Below are positions 24,935-34,001 of a DNA stretch of 36,329 bases, in pieces. Below the pieces are notes generated by a model that saw nothing but the letters and a program-made list of their open reading frames with translations, did no database searches and was not told where the DNA came from. Within the stretch, counting starts at the first letter, position 1; each line of letters starts with the position of its first letter. The stretch lies in NCBI GenBank assembly GCA_018812385.1, contig JAHJDU010000072.1, positions 1-36,329 of the forward strand, given 5' to 3'. This DNA is from Pseudomonadota bacterium. Lineage in GTDB: Bacteria > Desulfobacterota > Desulfobacteria > Desulfobacterales > Desulfobacteraceae. The position numbers and the translations under genes are program-made.

Positions 24935-26392
24935 CTATTTGCAGGTAAGCTCTTTCTCTCCTTGCATTTTGATCCGTTCCAATTCAGTCAGAACTCCCTC
25001 TGGCAAGCTCATGGGCTTATGGGTTTCCAGGATACGTCTGATTTCCTCTCTGACGTTGGTCTCTACATCTTTGGAACCCTCATCTTTCCAACGTTCAAAA
25101 GGCTGACGAGTGAAAACCCTGGATCTCCAAAGCTCCTTCCGGAAATGTTTCATGGTATGCTCCTGCTGAAGATAGTGTCCTCCAGGACCCACCTTACGAA
25201 TGACATCCAGGGCCAAGTGCTCATCACTTACCTCAAAACCGCTTAAAAATCTTTTAGCCATACCAATGACATCATTACTCATAACCAATTGTTCGACACC
25301 ACAGGCCATTGACATGTCCATATATCCAACATCATGAATAAGATTCAGGCCTGACTGACCCTGGGCTAAAATATGAAAAGCTGCTTCTGCTCCGGCCTGA
25401 GCATCCAGACATTTGGCATCTGTTGCCCCTGCCAATCCCCAGGTGGGCAAGCCCAGGGATTGAGCCACTTCGGCCTGGGCGGCAAGCGCCAGGCTCATTT
25501 CCGGAGAGCCGATGCTCATCAACCCCTGGGCCATGTCCAGAATGCCGAAGTTGCAACCAAGCCCTACGGGGCAACCCTGGCGGCGCAATTGGGCCACGAC
25601 TACACAAAACATCGACTCTGCCACACCCTGTGCCACGGCCCCGGCCATGGTCACCGGCCCGGTCGCTCCCGGCTGGATGGTTGGTCCCATCATTTGGGGC
25701 AGACCTCTATCGGCTGCGATTAAAATCCTGTCAGCCACCTCTGCCGGCATGATCAATGGTGAAATCGACTCTGGATAGAGGACCAGGAAAGGTTTCTCCC
25801 TGAGTTTGTCCATGCCGCCGGCCACCTCAGCAGCCATATCATAAATCAACTCAGTCCCACGGGGAGAGTAGGCTAAAAAAACGATCGGCTTGGTTGTGTG
25901 GGTTACAGTGGCAAAGAATTCGTGCAATTCAGCAGCCATGGCTGGTACATCCTGGGCCGATCCCATGGGCATGACCCAATCAATATTCTCAAGCGCATCA
26001 GCCACCTTGGCTGCACGTGCCAGATCTTCGACCCGGGTTTTGTGATATTCACCAGTAAGGGCATCCTTGGTATTCGGACTGGCCGTTGAGGTTCCATAGT
26101 AGCTGTTTCGACCGGAAACATCCAGTGCCCGATGGCCTTGTCGATCAAAAAGACTCCACCCCTTTGGCGCAGAGGATAGGCAGCCTTGAACAATAAACTC
26201 CGGTACCTTGACGGATTCACCCTGAACGATTGCGCCTGCCGACTGAAGCATTTTGCGTACTCCGCCATGCAAAACCTTAAAGCCGACTTCTTCCAATACT
26301 TTGAAAGCAGTTCGCTTGATTCTCTCAACCTGATCTTCGGTCAGCATCCGAAACTGTGGACTGGCCTTCAAAGTAGTATTTGTCTGTATCAT
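24935..26392 (-). CDS. MttB-family (non-pyrrolysine) trimethylamine/betaine methyltransferase
   Basis: The 485 residues align over the length of the MttB superfamily: an N-terminal helical part (FRMLTEDQVERIKRTAFKVLEEVGF), then a TIM-barrel core with YYGTSTASPNTKDALTGEYH, PIVFLAYSPRGTELIYDMAAE, GPVTMAGAVAQGVAES and NLIHDVGYMDMSM. There is no in-frame amber codon inside the gene, so this is the non-pyrrolysine group that includes the glycine betaine methyltransferase MtgB. Such enzymes move a methyl group from a quaternary amine to a Co(I) corrinoid protein. No corrinoid protein or MtgA/MtaA-type methyltransferase is in the window, so partners must lie elsewhere. The stop codon is TAG, but readthrough would add only seven residues. 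It lies 80 nt after the saccharopine-dehydrogenase-like gene. Confidence 0.88.
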   Translation of the reverse strand: MIQTNTTLKASPQFRMLTEDQVERIKRTAFKVLEEVGFKVLHGGVRKMLQSAGAIVQGESVKVPEFIVQGCLSSAPKGWSLFDRQGHRALDVSGRNSYYGTSTASPNTKDALTGEYHKTRVEDLARAAKVADALENIDWVMPMGSAQDVPAMAAELHEFFATVTHTTKPIVFLAYSPRGTELIYDMAAEVAGGMDKLREKPFLVLYPESISPLIMPAEVADRILIAADRGLPQMMGPTIQPGATGPVTMAGAVAQGVAESMFCVVVAQLRRQGCPVGLGCNFGILDMAQGLMSIGSPEMSLALAAQAEVAQSLGLPTWGLAGATDAKCLDAQAGAEAAFHILAQGQSGLNLIHDVGYMDMSMACGVEQLVMSNDVIGMAKRFLSGFEVSDEHLALDVIRKVGPGGHYLQQEHTMKHFRKELWRSRVFTRQPFERWKDEGSKDVETNVREEIRRILETHKPMSLPEGVLTELERIKMQGEKELTCK

Positions 26393-26472
26393 CTCCCCTC
26401 CTTTGAATATTTTTAGATTATTTTAATATCCTGATAAAGCCATAGGAATCTGTTTTTGATTTTATGGTAATT

Positions 26473-27798
26473 TTACGCCTTTGTTACTTTTGTTTCCTTG
26501 AATTTGATATCCCTGGTCTCAAGCTCTGCAAGCAGTGGATCATAAATCTCTTTGTAAATCGGGATTATCACTCCATGGTGATTTATTTTCCCCTCTGCTA
26601 CCATTTTTGCGGCTATGGCCACGGGCAGTCCAACGGTTCTGGACATGGAGCTGTCCCCACCAGGAATTCCCGTATTAATCATTGTGGATGTTATCTTCTC
26701 TTGTCTTCCATCAGGATATTTGGCAGTAAATTCATGATGCTGCACAAGAAGATCCTTTTCATTCTTATTATAGACAAGTTTTTTTTGAAGTATGTGGGCA
26801 AACATATCAAAGACAGAAGCCGTACCAATATTTATTTTTTCCTCATTAAAAAGACCCAGCCATTCGAGTTTTTTAAGTATAAGAGAATGTTCCGGAATTT
26901 CCAGGTAACGGGCAACATCTTTTATGACTTCAAGCCCTGGGCTTTTGACAATCTTTGCCAATACCTGTACGGGTGAGACCTCATTAAAATCAAACATGAT
27001 TTTTTGATTTAAAAGGCCTAATTTTTTAAAGTAATCCCATGTTTCACAGGAGCCGATATTCCGCAATGTACCCCGAAACATGTTCTTTACCGAGTTTATC
27101 CCGTAAAGATCCATATAGGGAATTGCATCCCGGTTGACATAGGCTTCAAAAACACCGGCCCCGGGAATGGTGATCAAATCATAATGCCTGAAAAGATCCT
27201 GTCCTGATACATTTATAATCTTGCCATCCAGAAGATAACGGCCGTCATTGTTGGCTGCAAGCATCACGCCATCAGGACTCCATGAAAATTTATATCCCAG
27301 AGGATTGTTATTGTTTTCAGGGGCAGGAAGTCCTCCGCAATAGGAGGCAAAACTTGTAATTTCACCCCCGGCTTCTTTAACCTCATTGATTATTTTCATT
27401 GCCGCCATATGGTCTATGCCAGGATCTACGCCCATTTCATTGAGAAACACAAGATTTTTCTCCCTGGCTTTTTCATGGAACGTCTGCATCTCTTTTTTAA
27501 CGTATGAAGCGGTTATCAGATGCTTGTTAAGCTCAAGACAAAAATCTGCAATCACTGGGTGAAAAATCCATGGAAGAAGGCTGACAACAACATCTGAATC
27601 TGCAATGGCATTCTTAAGGGATAGTTTATCATTCACATCAAGACAGATTGCATTTCCGCCTGGATTGTCTCCCACAAGTTCTGCAGCCTTGTTTTTAACC
27701 TGGTCTGCCACTGTAACGTAGAATTCCGACTGATTCAGCAAGTATTGAACAGCAGGTTTTGCAACCAGTCCTGCACCTATAATTAAAATTTTCTTCAT
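26473..27798 (-). CDS. Saccharopine dehydrogenase-like protein, paralog 1
   Basis: The 441 residues match the length of glutamate-forming saccharopine dehydrogenases (LYS9 type). The Rossmann start is ILIIGAGLVAKPAVQYLL. Pocket motifs are ITASYV (95-100), NEMGVDPGIDHMAA (120-133), CGGLPAPENNNNPLGYKFSW (154-173) and the C-terminal PGGDSSMSRTVGLPVAIAAK. The family reversibly oxidises the secondary-amine C-N bond of N-(1-carboxyalkyl) amino acids with NAD(P). This copy keeps the family's typical C-G-G-L-P-A-P-E loop. It follows the MmgE/PrpD gene by 26 nt. Whether the substrate is saccharopine itself or an opine-like compound cannot be told; an importer-linked catabolic role is an inference. Confidence 0.88.
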   Translation of the reverse strand: MKKILIIGAGLVAKPAVQYLLNQSEFYVTVADQVKNKAAELVGDNPGGNAICLDVNDKLSLKNAIADSDVVVSLLPWIFHPVIADFCLELNKHLITASYVKKEMQTFHEKAREKNLVFLNEMGVDPGIDHMAAMKIINEVKEAGGEITSFASYCGGLPAPENNNNPLGYKFSWSPDGVMLAANNDGRYLLDGKIINVSGQDLFRHYDLITIPGAGVFEAYVNRDAIPYMDLYGINSVKNMFRGTLRNIGSCETWDYFKKLGLLNQKIMFDFNEVSPVQVLAKIVKSPGLEVIKDVARYLEIPEHSLILKKLEWLGLFNEEKINIGTASVFDMFAHILQKKLVYNKNEKDLLVQHHEFTAKYPDGRQEKITSTMINTGIPGGDSSMSRTVGLPVAIAAKMVAEGKINHHGVIIPIYKEIYDPLLAELETRDIKFKETKVTKA

Positions 27799-27824
27799 TT
27801 TATTTCCTTCTCAGAATTTTATTA

Positions 27825-29213
27825 TTATCTTTTTTTGGGTGATCCTGAATCCAATTTATGCCCCAGGATATTGGAAAGACTGCGCACATCATAATTTTCA
27901 ATCTGTTTTACATTATCCACGATCCTGGATGCAATATTGGAAAAAGAGTTTTGATCCGCTATACGGTTTATTTTGTTCTCAATCATTCCCATGTCCATGG
28001 GGTTTGCCGGGTCACCCAAAGGAGTTTTAACAAATTTTTCAAAATCTCCTTTTATTGAATGTATCACAATCCTGGCAGGAGCAAAATCCGGAAACAGACT
28101 GGTGAGTTCCAGATCCTCATAAAGCCTTATCTTTTCAGCAAAAAATATAATTTCTTTTCTGTGAATGAGATCAGGTTTCATGGGACAAAGCGCCTCTTTT
28201 CCTTCCACTGCAGCAACGGCCATGGAGTATTGGACACTATACTGTGCTCCCTCAAGGGTTTCAGGGCAGGTCTGGTTTGTCAGCATAAGCGCTCTTTTAA
28301 ACAGAAAAACATCAATGCCTGATATCTGTTCTTGTTTCAGATCATGGATATCCATTAAAATCAAAAGCGCATCAATTGCACTGTGAATCCAGCGGCAGCA
28401 GGCATAGGGCTTAAAATATACATTTTCAATGGCATAGTTTTTCCCAAAGCCTGAAATTATTTTTTTGGAATCATAAAACCCTGGATGGTCAAGAATGTCC
28501 AGGGGTCCTGAATAATTATTCCTGGCAAGCATAAGTGCTGAAAGTCCGGTTACCGTTGACCAGGGAATCCCTTCTTTAACATTGTTGCCCATGATTTTAC
28601 TATACCCGGAAGCGGATAATTCAGGCGCCTGAACGCCGGCAATGGATATTGCCTGGGCAAGTTTATGGGGGGAGAGTTTATACAACCAGCCACCAGCAGC
28701 AACAACCCCATATGGACACCATTTGCCAGAGGATAGTGTATCAAGTTTTTCATGATCCCTGGCCGATGCCACTCTTACTGCAATTTCATAGCCAATGACC
28801 ACTGCAGTAAGAAAATCTATCCCACTGGCATTTATCTCTTCAGCCACGGCCAGTGCTGCAGGAATTATGGCGGCTCCGGGATGGCCCATGGCCTTGCGAT
28901 GACCATCATCCAGGTCAAGGGCACTGGCAAAACTGCTGTTAACATAAGCTGCTCCCGGGGCATTAAGAGACTCTCCTGAGAACCATACAGAAGAAGTTCC
29001 CGTGGAAAACAGATCTTTTGCCATATCTTTGGCAGCCTTTGATGAAACCATTTTAAATCCTGCCAGAGAAGCTGCTGCAATATCAATAATACATTTTTTT
29101 GCTGTTTCAAATGCTGTAGCGGGAATCATATCCGGAGAAAGACTGGATATGAATTCTGCCAGAATTCCGGTTGTAAAACCGGATGATTTTCTTGATTTCA
29201 AAACAGGTCTCAT
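27825..29213 (-). CDS. MmgE/PrpD family protein
   Basis: The 462 residues have the all-helical first domain and the conserved motif ALDLDDGHRKAMGHPGAAII (D102, D103, H105, H111). Later segments include GYEIAVRVASAR, GVVAAGGWLYKLS, and YFKPYACCRWIHSAIDAL, where the family usually has KPYPCCR. Characterised members are 2-methylcitrate dehydratase, cis-aconitate decarboxylase and iminodisuccinate epimerase. Because no methylcitrate-cycle gene is present and the flanking genes on both sides are secondary-amine dehydrogenases, an epimerase or lyase acting on an aminodicarboxylate is the more interesting option. Its ATG overlaps the stop of the upstream saccharopine-dehydrogenase-like gene by one base (TAATG), indicating translational coupling. 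The specific reaction is not assigned. Confidence 0.85.
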   Translation of the reverse strand: MRPVLKSRKSSGFTTGILAEFISSLSPDMIPATAFETAKKCIIDIAAASLAGFKMVSSKAAKDMAKDLFSTGTSSVWFSGESLNAPGAAYVNSSFASALDLDDGHRKAMGHPGAAIIPAALAVAEEINASGIDFLTAVVIGYEIAVRVASARDHEKLDTLSSGKWCPYGVVAAGGWLYKLSPHKLAQAISIAGVQAPELSASGYSKIMGNNVKEGIPWSTVTGLSALMLARNNYSGPLDILDHPGFYDSKKIISGFGKNYAIENVYFKPYACCRWIHSAIDALLILMDIHDLKQEQISGIDVFLFKRALMLTNQTCPETLEGAQYSVQYSMAVAAVEGKEALCPMKPDLIHRKEIIFFAEKIRLYEDLELTSLFPDFAPARIVIHSIKGDFEKFVKTPLGDPANPMDMGMIENKINRIADQNSFSNIASRIVDNVKQIENYDVRSLSNILGHKLDSGSPKKR

Positions 29214-30535
29214 TATAACTTTGTTGTTTTCCGTTTGAAATATAGGCCCAAATCTTTCATCTCTTTTAGCACAGGGATGTATATTTCAGAAGACAGGGGA
29301 CGATGCACTCCCTTGGCCTTTATTTTGCCATTAAGAATAAGTTTGGATGCAATGGCAGCTGGCAGGGAAACAGCCCTTGACATGGCAGAGTCTCCCCCGG
29401 GGATACCCTTGACAAGCATGGTACCACTCCTTTTTTCCTTGTGACCCGGGAATTGGGCAATGATCTCATTGGCAACAATAACCATATCTTTTTCATCCGG
29501 TCCATAGGACATTTTTTTTAACATGAGGTTCACAAGGACATCTGCATTGGTTCCCCTGGAAATAGAAATTTGATTATCATCAAACAGACCCAGCCATTTG
29601 AGCTTTTCAATGGAGTTTGAATCTTTTTCTATCTTGAGAAAATCCACAGCCTTATGCAAAATATCGTCCCCTGAATCAGCTCCCATGAGAGATGCTGTAA
29701 ACTGAGCATAGCTTGTTTCCTTAAATTCTTTTTCCTGGGTATTGTCCAGAAGGTTGAGCGCTATCATTGCATTCATTGTGCTGCACCATCCCGGGAACCG
29801 CAGGACTCCTCTGTATATGGAAACATCATCATCCAAACCAAAATGTTTCACATATCCTCTGCAATCGCGGTTGGGATAGGTTTCAAAGCTTCCGATCCCT
29901 TCCAGATCCACAGGTCTGTGGTGATGGAATAGTTCTTTTGCAGGCACATCGATTTTTTTCCCGTTTTTAAGATAAACCGCCGGAGTCTTGGCTGCCAGTA
30001 TCACACCCATGGGGCTCCAGGAAAACTTATAGCCAAAGGGATTATTATTATGTTCAAAAGAAGGGAGGCCTGCGCCATAGGATGTGAGACTGATAACTTT
30101 ACCATTCAGGGCTTTGATTTCATCTATCATCTGTTTGGCACCCATATTATCCAGCCCTGGATCTTCACCAATCTCATTTAAAATCAGGATATCCCTGTTT
30201 TGGGCTTCAAAATCCAATTCATCCATCTGGGGGCTGATATAAGAAGTTGTCACCATGTTTGTTTTATGCTTTAAACAAGCTTTTGCGACGGGGATATGCA
30301 TGTAAGGAGGTATCATGCTCATCACCAGATCAGCATCACTCACTATTTTGTCTAAAAGATCCAATTGATCTATTGTCCAGCAGACAGCTCTGCCTCCGGG
30401 CCTGTTGTTAATTAATTTTTCAGCTTCATCTTTTTTTATGGAAGTTAGTGTTACTTCATATCCGCATTTATCAAGAAAGTAATCCACTGCAGGTTTTGTC
30501 ACAAAACCTGAACCAAGAACTGCTATTTTTTTCAT
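29213..30535 (-). CDS. Saccharopine dehydrogenase-like protein, paralog 2
   Basis: The 440 residues are closest to paralog 1: Rossmann start IAVLGSGFVTKPAVDYFL, VTTSYI (95-100), NEIGEDPGLDNMGA, GYKFSWSPMGVILAA and C-terminal PGGDSAMSRAVSLPAAIASK. The substrate loop differs: GAGLPSFEHNNNP replaces CGGLPAPENNNNP, losing the Cys and the Pro-Glu pattern. A changed substrate or the opposite stereochemistry is therefore likely. It is translationally coupled to the MmgE/PrpD gene downstream (1 nt overlap). Its own start lies 80 nt from the HTH-DctP regulator gene, the largest gap in this part of the operon, so a promoter there is possible. Confidence 0.88.
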   Translation of the reverse strand: MKKIAVLGSGFVTKPAVDYFLDKCGYEVTLTSIKKDEAEKLINNRPGGRAVCWTIDQLDLLDKIVSDADLVMSMIPPYMHIPVAKACLKHKTNMVTTSYISPQMDELDFEAQNRDILILNEIGEDPGLDNMGAKQMIDEIKALNGKVISLTSYGAGLPSFEHNNNPFGYKFSWSPMGVILAAKTPAVYLKNGKKIDVPAKELFHHHRPVDLEGIGSFETYPNRDCRGYVKHFGLDDDVSIYRGVLRFPGWCSTMNAMIALNLLDNTQEKEFKETSYAQFTASLMGADSGDDILHKAVDFLKIEKDSNSIEKLKWLGLFDDNQISISRGTNADVLVNLMLKKMSYGPDEKDMVIVANEIIAQFPGHKEKRSGTMLVKGIPGGDSAMSRAVSLPAAIASKLILNGKIKAKGVHRPLSSEIYIPVLKEMKDLGLYFKRKTTKL

Positions 30536-30615
30536 TAATTATTTTTTCCTGTATTTTTATATTTTATCGGGTTCTAACATAGTGATCAGTTGATACACAA
30601 AGGCACAATTCCTTG

Positions 30616-31785
30616 TCAGCAGGCATTTTCCATCTCCTGCCAGGCCTGTTTGGACAATATCCCCTGATCCATCATCTTTTTTCTGATTTCAAACATTTTA
30701 AGATGCCAGGGAAGCTTATCCACTTTAAGGTAAGCTGCCCCATAACGGCTGAGATTTAATTTTTCATTCTTTTTTTCCAATAAAACCACATTATGGGAAA
30801 AAATTTCTCCTGCACTGTCACAGGCTTTTTCCAATGAACTTTGAATATCAGGGGAAAAAGATTTATACTTTTCTTCTGAAATAAAAACTCCCAGAATACT
30901 GGGAATATCTCCCAAAAGGGTAACGTACCTTGCATATTCGCAATACCCGTTATGATAAAGCAGGGCTTTCATGGTGGGCAATAAATCCACTTTATGCATT
31001 TTTAAAGCTTCATTGACTTTTGACCAGGGTATAGTTACCGGAATTGCACCCATGTTTTCCCAGAATTTTGCAAGCACATCGGATTCATATACCCTTACTC
31101 TCAACCCTTTAACATCTTCCGGAGAAATAATGGGTTTGCGGGAAAGAAGAACCCTTTCCATGCCACGCATCCAGTTCCAGTTGGGGTTTAATAATCTAAT
31201 ACCATTTTTTAATAACTGGTTAATAACGTTTTCTTGAAAATAACGTGTCTTTAAAAATGCCTGCCTGTTTTCTTCGCTTCTGAAACAATATGGCAGGATT
31301 AAGTGTTTTAATGAAGAGGCCATTGATTCAAATAATTCAATTACTTCTATAAAAAGATCCAGGTTTCCCCTGAACCCATAATTGATCTGATCGGTAAAAG
31401 TTCCAAATTGGAACGGACCCATCGGGTTCAAAACAACAGCGCCATTAGTATAATCTATGATTTCTCTTGAAAACCAATGCAGTCCCTGGTTTTCAAGCCC
31501 TGCCACTGCACTGATAATATGTTTTTCCGGAAATGATTCCTCGTCTGCTTGAAATAAAAAATTTAAAGGAGTTTCCAGAATACTGCAAAGCTGGGTCAGA
31601 TTTTTTATGGATATGGTGGCTTTACCGTTTTCAATTTTTGAAAGCTGTCCCTGGGAAATGCCTGCCTTTGATGCAAGGGTTACTGTATTAAATTTTTTGT
31701 TACTGCGCAATTCCCTGATTTTTTTCCCCACATTTTCCTGAATTAAAGCTTCCTTAACGACCTTGTCAATTATATACCCAGGCAT
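30616..31785 (-). CDS. XRE helix-turn-helix fused to DctP-type TRAP solute-binding domain; putative one-component sensor
   Basis: The 389 residues have an unusual domain order. Residues about 18-75 form a Cro/CI helix-turn-helix (IRELRSNKKFNTVTLASKAG, then SQGQLSKIENGKATIS). Residues about 85-385 resemble a TRAP-transporter DctP binding protein: FQFGTFTDQINYGFRGNLDL, the ligand-site strand EDVKGLRVRVYESDVLAKFW (R229 and R231; DctP proteins use an Arg here to hold a carboxylate), then IPWSKVNEALKMHKVDLLPT and a C-terminal helical cap. There is no signal peptide or membrane helix, so the binding domain stays in the cytoplasm. The simplest reading is a regulator that senses a carboxylate intermediate and controls the flanking genes. 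AGGGGG precedes the ATG. No TRAP permease genes are nearby. Start and frame are secure; the sensing role is inferred. Confidence 0.85.
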   Translation of the reverse strand: MPGYIIDKVVKEALIQENVGKKIRELRSNKKFNTVTLASKAGISQGQLSKIENGKATISIKNLTQLCSILETPLNFLFQADEESFPEKHIISAVAGLENQGLHWFSREIIDYTNGAVVLNPMGPFQFGTFTDQINYGFRGNLDLFIEVIELFESMASSLKHLILPYCFRSEENRQAFLKTRYFQENVINQLLKNGIRLLNPNWNWMRGMERVLLSRKPIISPEDVKGLRVRVYESDVLAKFWENMGAIPVTIPWSKVNEALKMHKVDLLPTMKALLYHNGYCEYARYVTLLGDIPSILGVFISEEKYKSFSPDIQSSLEKACDSAGEIFSHNVVLLEKKNEKLNLSRYGAAYLKVDKLPWHLKMFEIRKKMMDQGILSKQAWQEMENAC

Positions 31786-31824
31786 TTTCCCCCTATTGCA
31801 ATCAAAAATTTTTAACCCTATTCG

Positions 31825-33018
31825 TTAATCTAATTCTTCAATCCTGTGATCCATCATTATTCCGCGTTTTTTTATTTCCTCAATAAATTCAAGGGGAGGG
31901 ACATGTTTCACAGGAGATAACACACCTGGCTGGGTAATTTTTCCTTCAAGGATCATAAGTGCGCCAATACTTGAGGTAAAGCCAACCGTTCGGTTCATGG
32001 CAAAAAGTCCTGTTTCAAGATCCCTGTAATCAAGAAGATCATAGGTGATTTTCACCTTTTTTCCCTTTTTAATCCCCCAGGCCTCAACCCTTAACAGGGC
32101 AAGATCCCTTTCTGTTTTTCCAAATTGAAGTCTTGGGGTGAGCCAGTTGGTAAGAAAAGCCCTGGGTGAAATATCAGCATTATTTATTTTAACGGTATTG
32201 TCTTCCAGAAGACCAAGATCCACCATGGTTCGCCAGAATCTTGAATGCCCCGGCCATCTTAAGGCAAAGCGGCCCATCTCCACAAGTTCTTTGCCCAGAC
32301 CAAAAATTTCCACATATCTTTCCGAATCCCCGTTGGGATATGCTTCCACAGCTCCAATGCCAGAGAACTCAATCTCATGGATATTCTCTTCTCTAAAAAT
32401 TTCATTGCCCGGCACAATATGAAGTTTACCGTTTTTGATAAGCCGTCCTTCACGGACATAAACGGCCAGCACCCGGTCAAAAATCCAGGAAATCTTATAT
32501 TTAATAGGACTGTTATCAGCGCATTCTGGAGCCGGCACCCCTCCGCCATAGGAGTACAACCCATGGACCTCATCAAGTTCGTCAATGGCAAGACGTCCCA
32601 TGACAAGGTCAATCCCGGGATCAAGCCCCATCTCGGGAAGAATAATGACACCTTTTTCCCTGGCAAGATCATCCAATACCTTTAAATCATAGGTGTAGTT
32701 TGAGCTTACAAAGGGAATCCCCGCATCAAGTGCAGCCCTGGCAGCTGTCAATGCCAGCTCAATGGGCAGCATACAGATAACCACATTGAGATCCAGGCGT
32801 AAAAATTTTCCTGCCAGATCCTTTTCTTTTAATATATCCAGCCTTATGGTTCTGGTTTTGGAATATCCCATTTTATTCAAATAATCATTGCCATGAGTCA
32901 GGCTGGTATCACTTTCAAAAATATCAGCAGCAAAAATCTGGCGGATAATTTTACTTTGTTCCAGATCATGGATAACAGCTCTGCCCTGTTGTCCCATGCC
33001 AAGTACAATCGCTTTCAT
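31825..33018 (-). CDS. Saccharopine dehydrogenase-like protein, paralog 3 (short form)
   Basis: The 397 residues are about 40 shorter than the other two copies and diverged early. The Rossmann start is AIVLGMGQQGRAVIHDLE. Conserved pocket elements are FVSSNYTYDLKVLDDLA, PEMGLDPGIDLVMGRL, YGGGVPAPECADN, IKYKISWIFDRVL and the C-terminal NRTVGFTSSIGALMILEGKI. The loop reads GGGVPAPE, intermediate between paralogs 1 and 2. Expected chemistry is NAD(P)-linked oxidation of a secondary amine linking two carboxylates. It lies immediately downstream of importer 3 (59 nt) and 39 nt upstream of the HTH-DctP regulator, which suggests that importer 3 supplies its substrate. Confidence 0.85.
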   Translation of the reverse strand: MKAIVLGMGQQGRAVIHDLEQSKIIRQIFAADIFESDTSLTHGNDYLNKMGYSKTRTIRLDILKEKDLAGKFLRLDLNVVICMLPIELALTAARAALDAGIPFVSSNYTYDLKVLDDLAREKGVIILPEMGLDPGIDLVMGRLAIDELDEVHGLYSYGGGVPAPECADNSPIKYKISWIFDRVLAVYVREGRLIKNGKLHIVPGNEIFREENIHEIEFSGIGAVEAYPNGDSERYVEIFGLGKELVEMGRFALRWPGHSRFWRTMVDLGLLEDNTVKINNADISPRAFLTNWLTPRLQFGKTERDLALLRVEAWGIKKGKKVKITYDLLDYRDLETGLFAMNRTVGFTSSIGALMILEGKITQPGVLSPVKHVPPLEFIEEIKKRGIMMDHRIEELD

Positions 33019-33077
33019 TTTTCTTGTATCTCCATTAATTGATTTGTACCTGATCCCAGATCAGGTTTTTTAATTGG

Positions 33078-34001
33078 TTATAAATTTTTCAATCTTGGAT
33101 CCAATGCATCCCTCAGCCCGTCTCCAAGGAGATTAATTGACAGGATTGTCATCATGATAGCAATACCTGGAATGGTAACAAGCCACCATGCATCTGTAAT
33201 ATATTCACGTCCCTCTGCAAGCATTCTTCCCCATGTGGGCATTGGAGGCGGAGTTCCCATGCCAAGAAAGGAAAGCCCGCTTTCCCAGATAATAATATTG
33301 GCAACCCTAAGAGTAGCAAGAACAATCAAAGGGGAAATAACATTGGGAAGGACATGGCGTAAAATAATGATTAAATCCGGTGTGCCTATGGCCCTTGATG
33401 CTTCCACAAACTCCTTTGTTTTTATGGAAAGAACACTTCCGCGAATCGTTCTGGCATAGGTAACCCAGTCAGAAATTCCAAGTACAAGAATAAGATTGAA
33501 AATTGAAGGACCCAACACGGCAATAACGGAAATGGTAAGCAGCATAAAGGGATACGCCATGAAAACATCTGCAATGCGCATGATAAAATGGTCGGTTTTC
33601 CCACCATAATAGCCGGAAACAAGGCCTAGAAATATTCCAGCAACGGATGCCACTAAAACTGCTGAAAACCCGACCAAAAGAGAGACCCTGCTGCCATAAA
33701 GCAGTCTTGAAAGAATGTCCCGCCCAAGATTGTCTGTGCCAAGAAGATGTTGCCAGGTGCCGCCCTCCTGCCAGACAGGTGGTGAAAACCGTGCCAGAAG
33801 GTCCTGGTCAAGGGGATCGATATGAAAGACAAGGGGAAATAAAACACTGGTCAGCAGAATGAGTAAAAGAAGGATTCCTCCCATCATGGCGCTGGGACGT
33901 TTGAGAATATCCTTCAATATTTCAAAGGCCCTGTTTATATTGGGCAAAAAATCTTCAAACATGTCGTCTATAAATTTTGATTTTGAATCTTTTGATTTCA
34001 T
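33078..34001 (-). CDS. DppC-type ABC transporter permease, importer 3
   Basis: The 307 residues have an N-terminal cytoplasmic segment, a first helix (MMGGILLLLILLTSVLFPLV), the periplasmic LLGTDNLGRDILSRLLYGSR motif, and the EAA loop FVEASRAIGTPDLIIILRH. The C-terminus SINLLGDGLRDALDPRLK is the family end. WESGLSFLGMGTPPPMPTWG is the conserved late loop. Its ATG overlaps the stop of the DppB-type gene by 4 nt (ATGA). No ATPase genes follow; the next gene is a saccharopine-dehydrogenase-like enzyme. Confidence 0.94.
   Translation of the reverse strand: MKSKDSKSKFIDDMFEDFLPNINRAFEILKDILKRPSAMMGGILLLLILLTSVLFPLVFHIDPLDQDLLARFSPPVWQEGGTWQHLLGTDNLGRDILSRLLYGSRVSLLVGFSAVLVASVAGIFLGLVSGYYGGKTDHFIMRIADVFMAYPFMLLTISVIAVLGPSIFNLILVLGISDWVTYARTIRGSVLSIKTKEFVEASRAIGTPDLIIILRHVLPNVISPLIVLATLRVANIIIWESGLSFLGMGTPPPMPTWGRMLAEGREYITDAWWLVTIPGIAIMMTILSINLLGDGLRDALDPRLKNL

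Noticed and set aside
24935-24937. Amber stop of the MttB-like gene as possible pyrrolysine readthrough
   Set aside because: Pyrrolysine in MttB is internal, near residue 334 of ~495. Here the protein is already full length and readthrough would add only seven codons before TAA.
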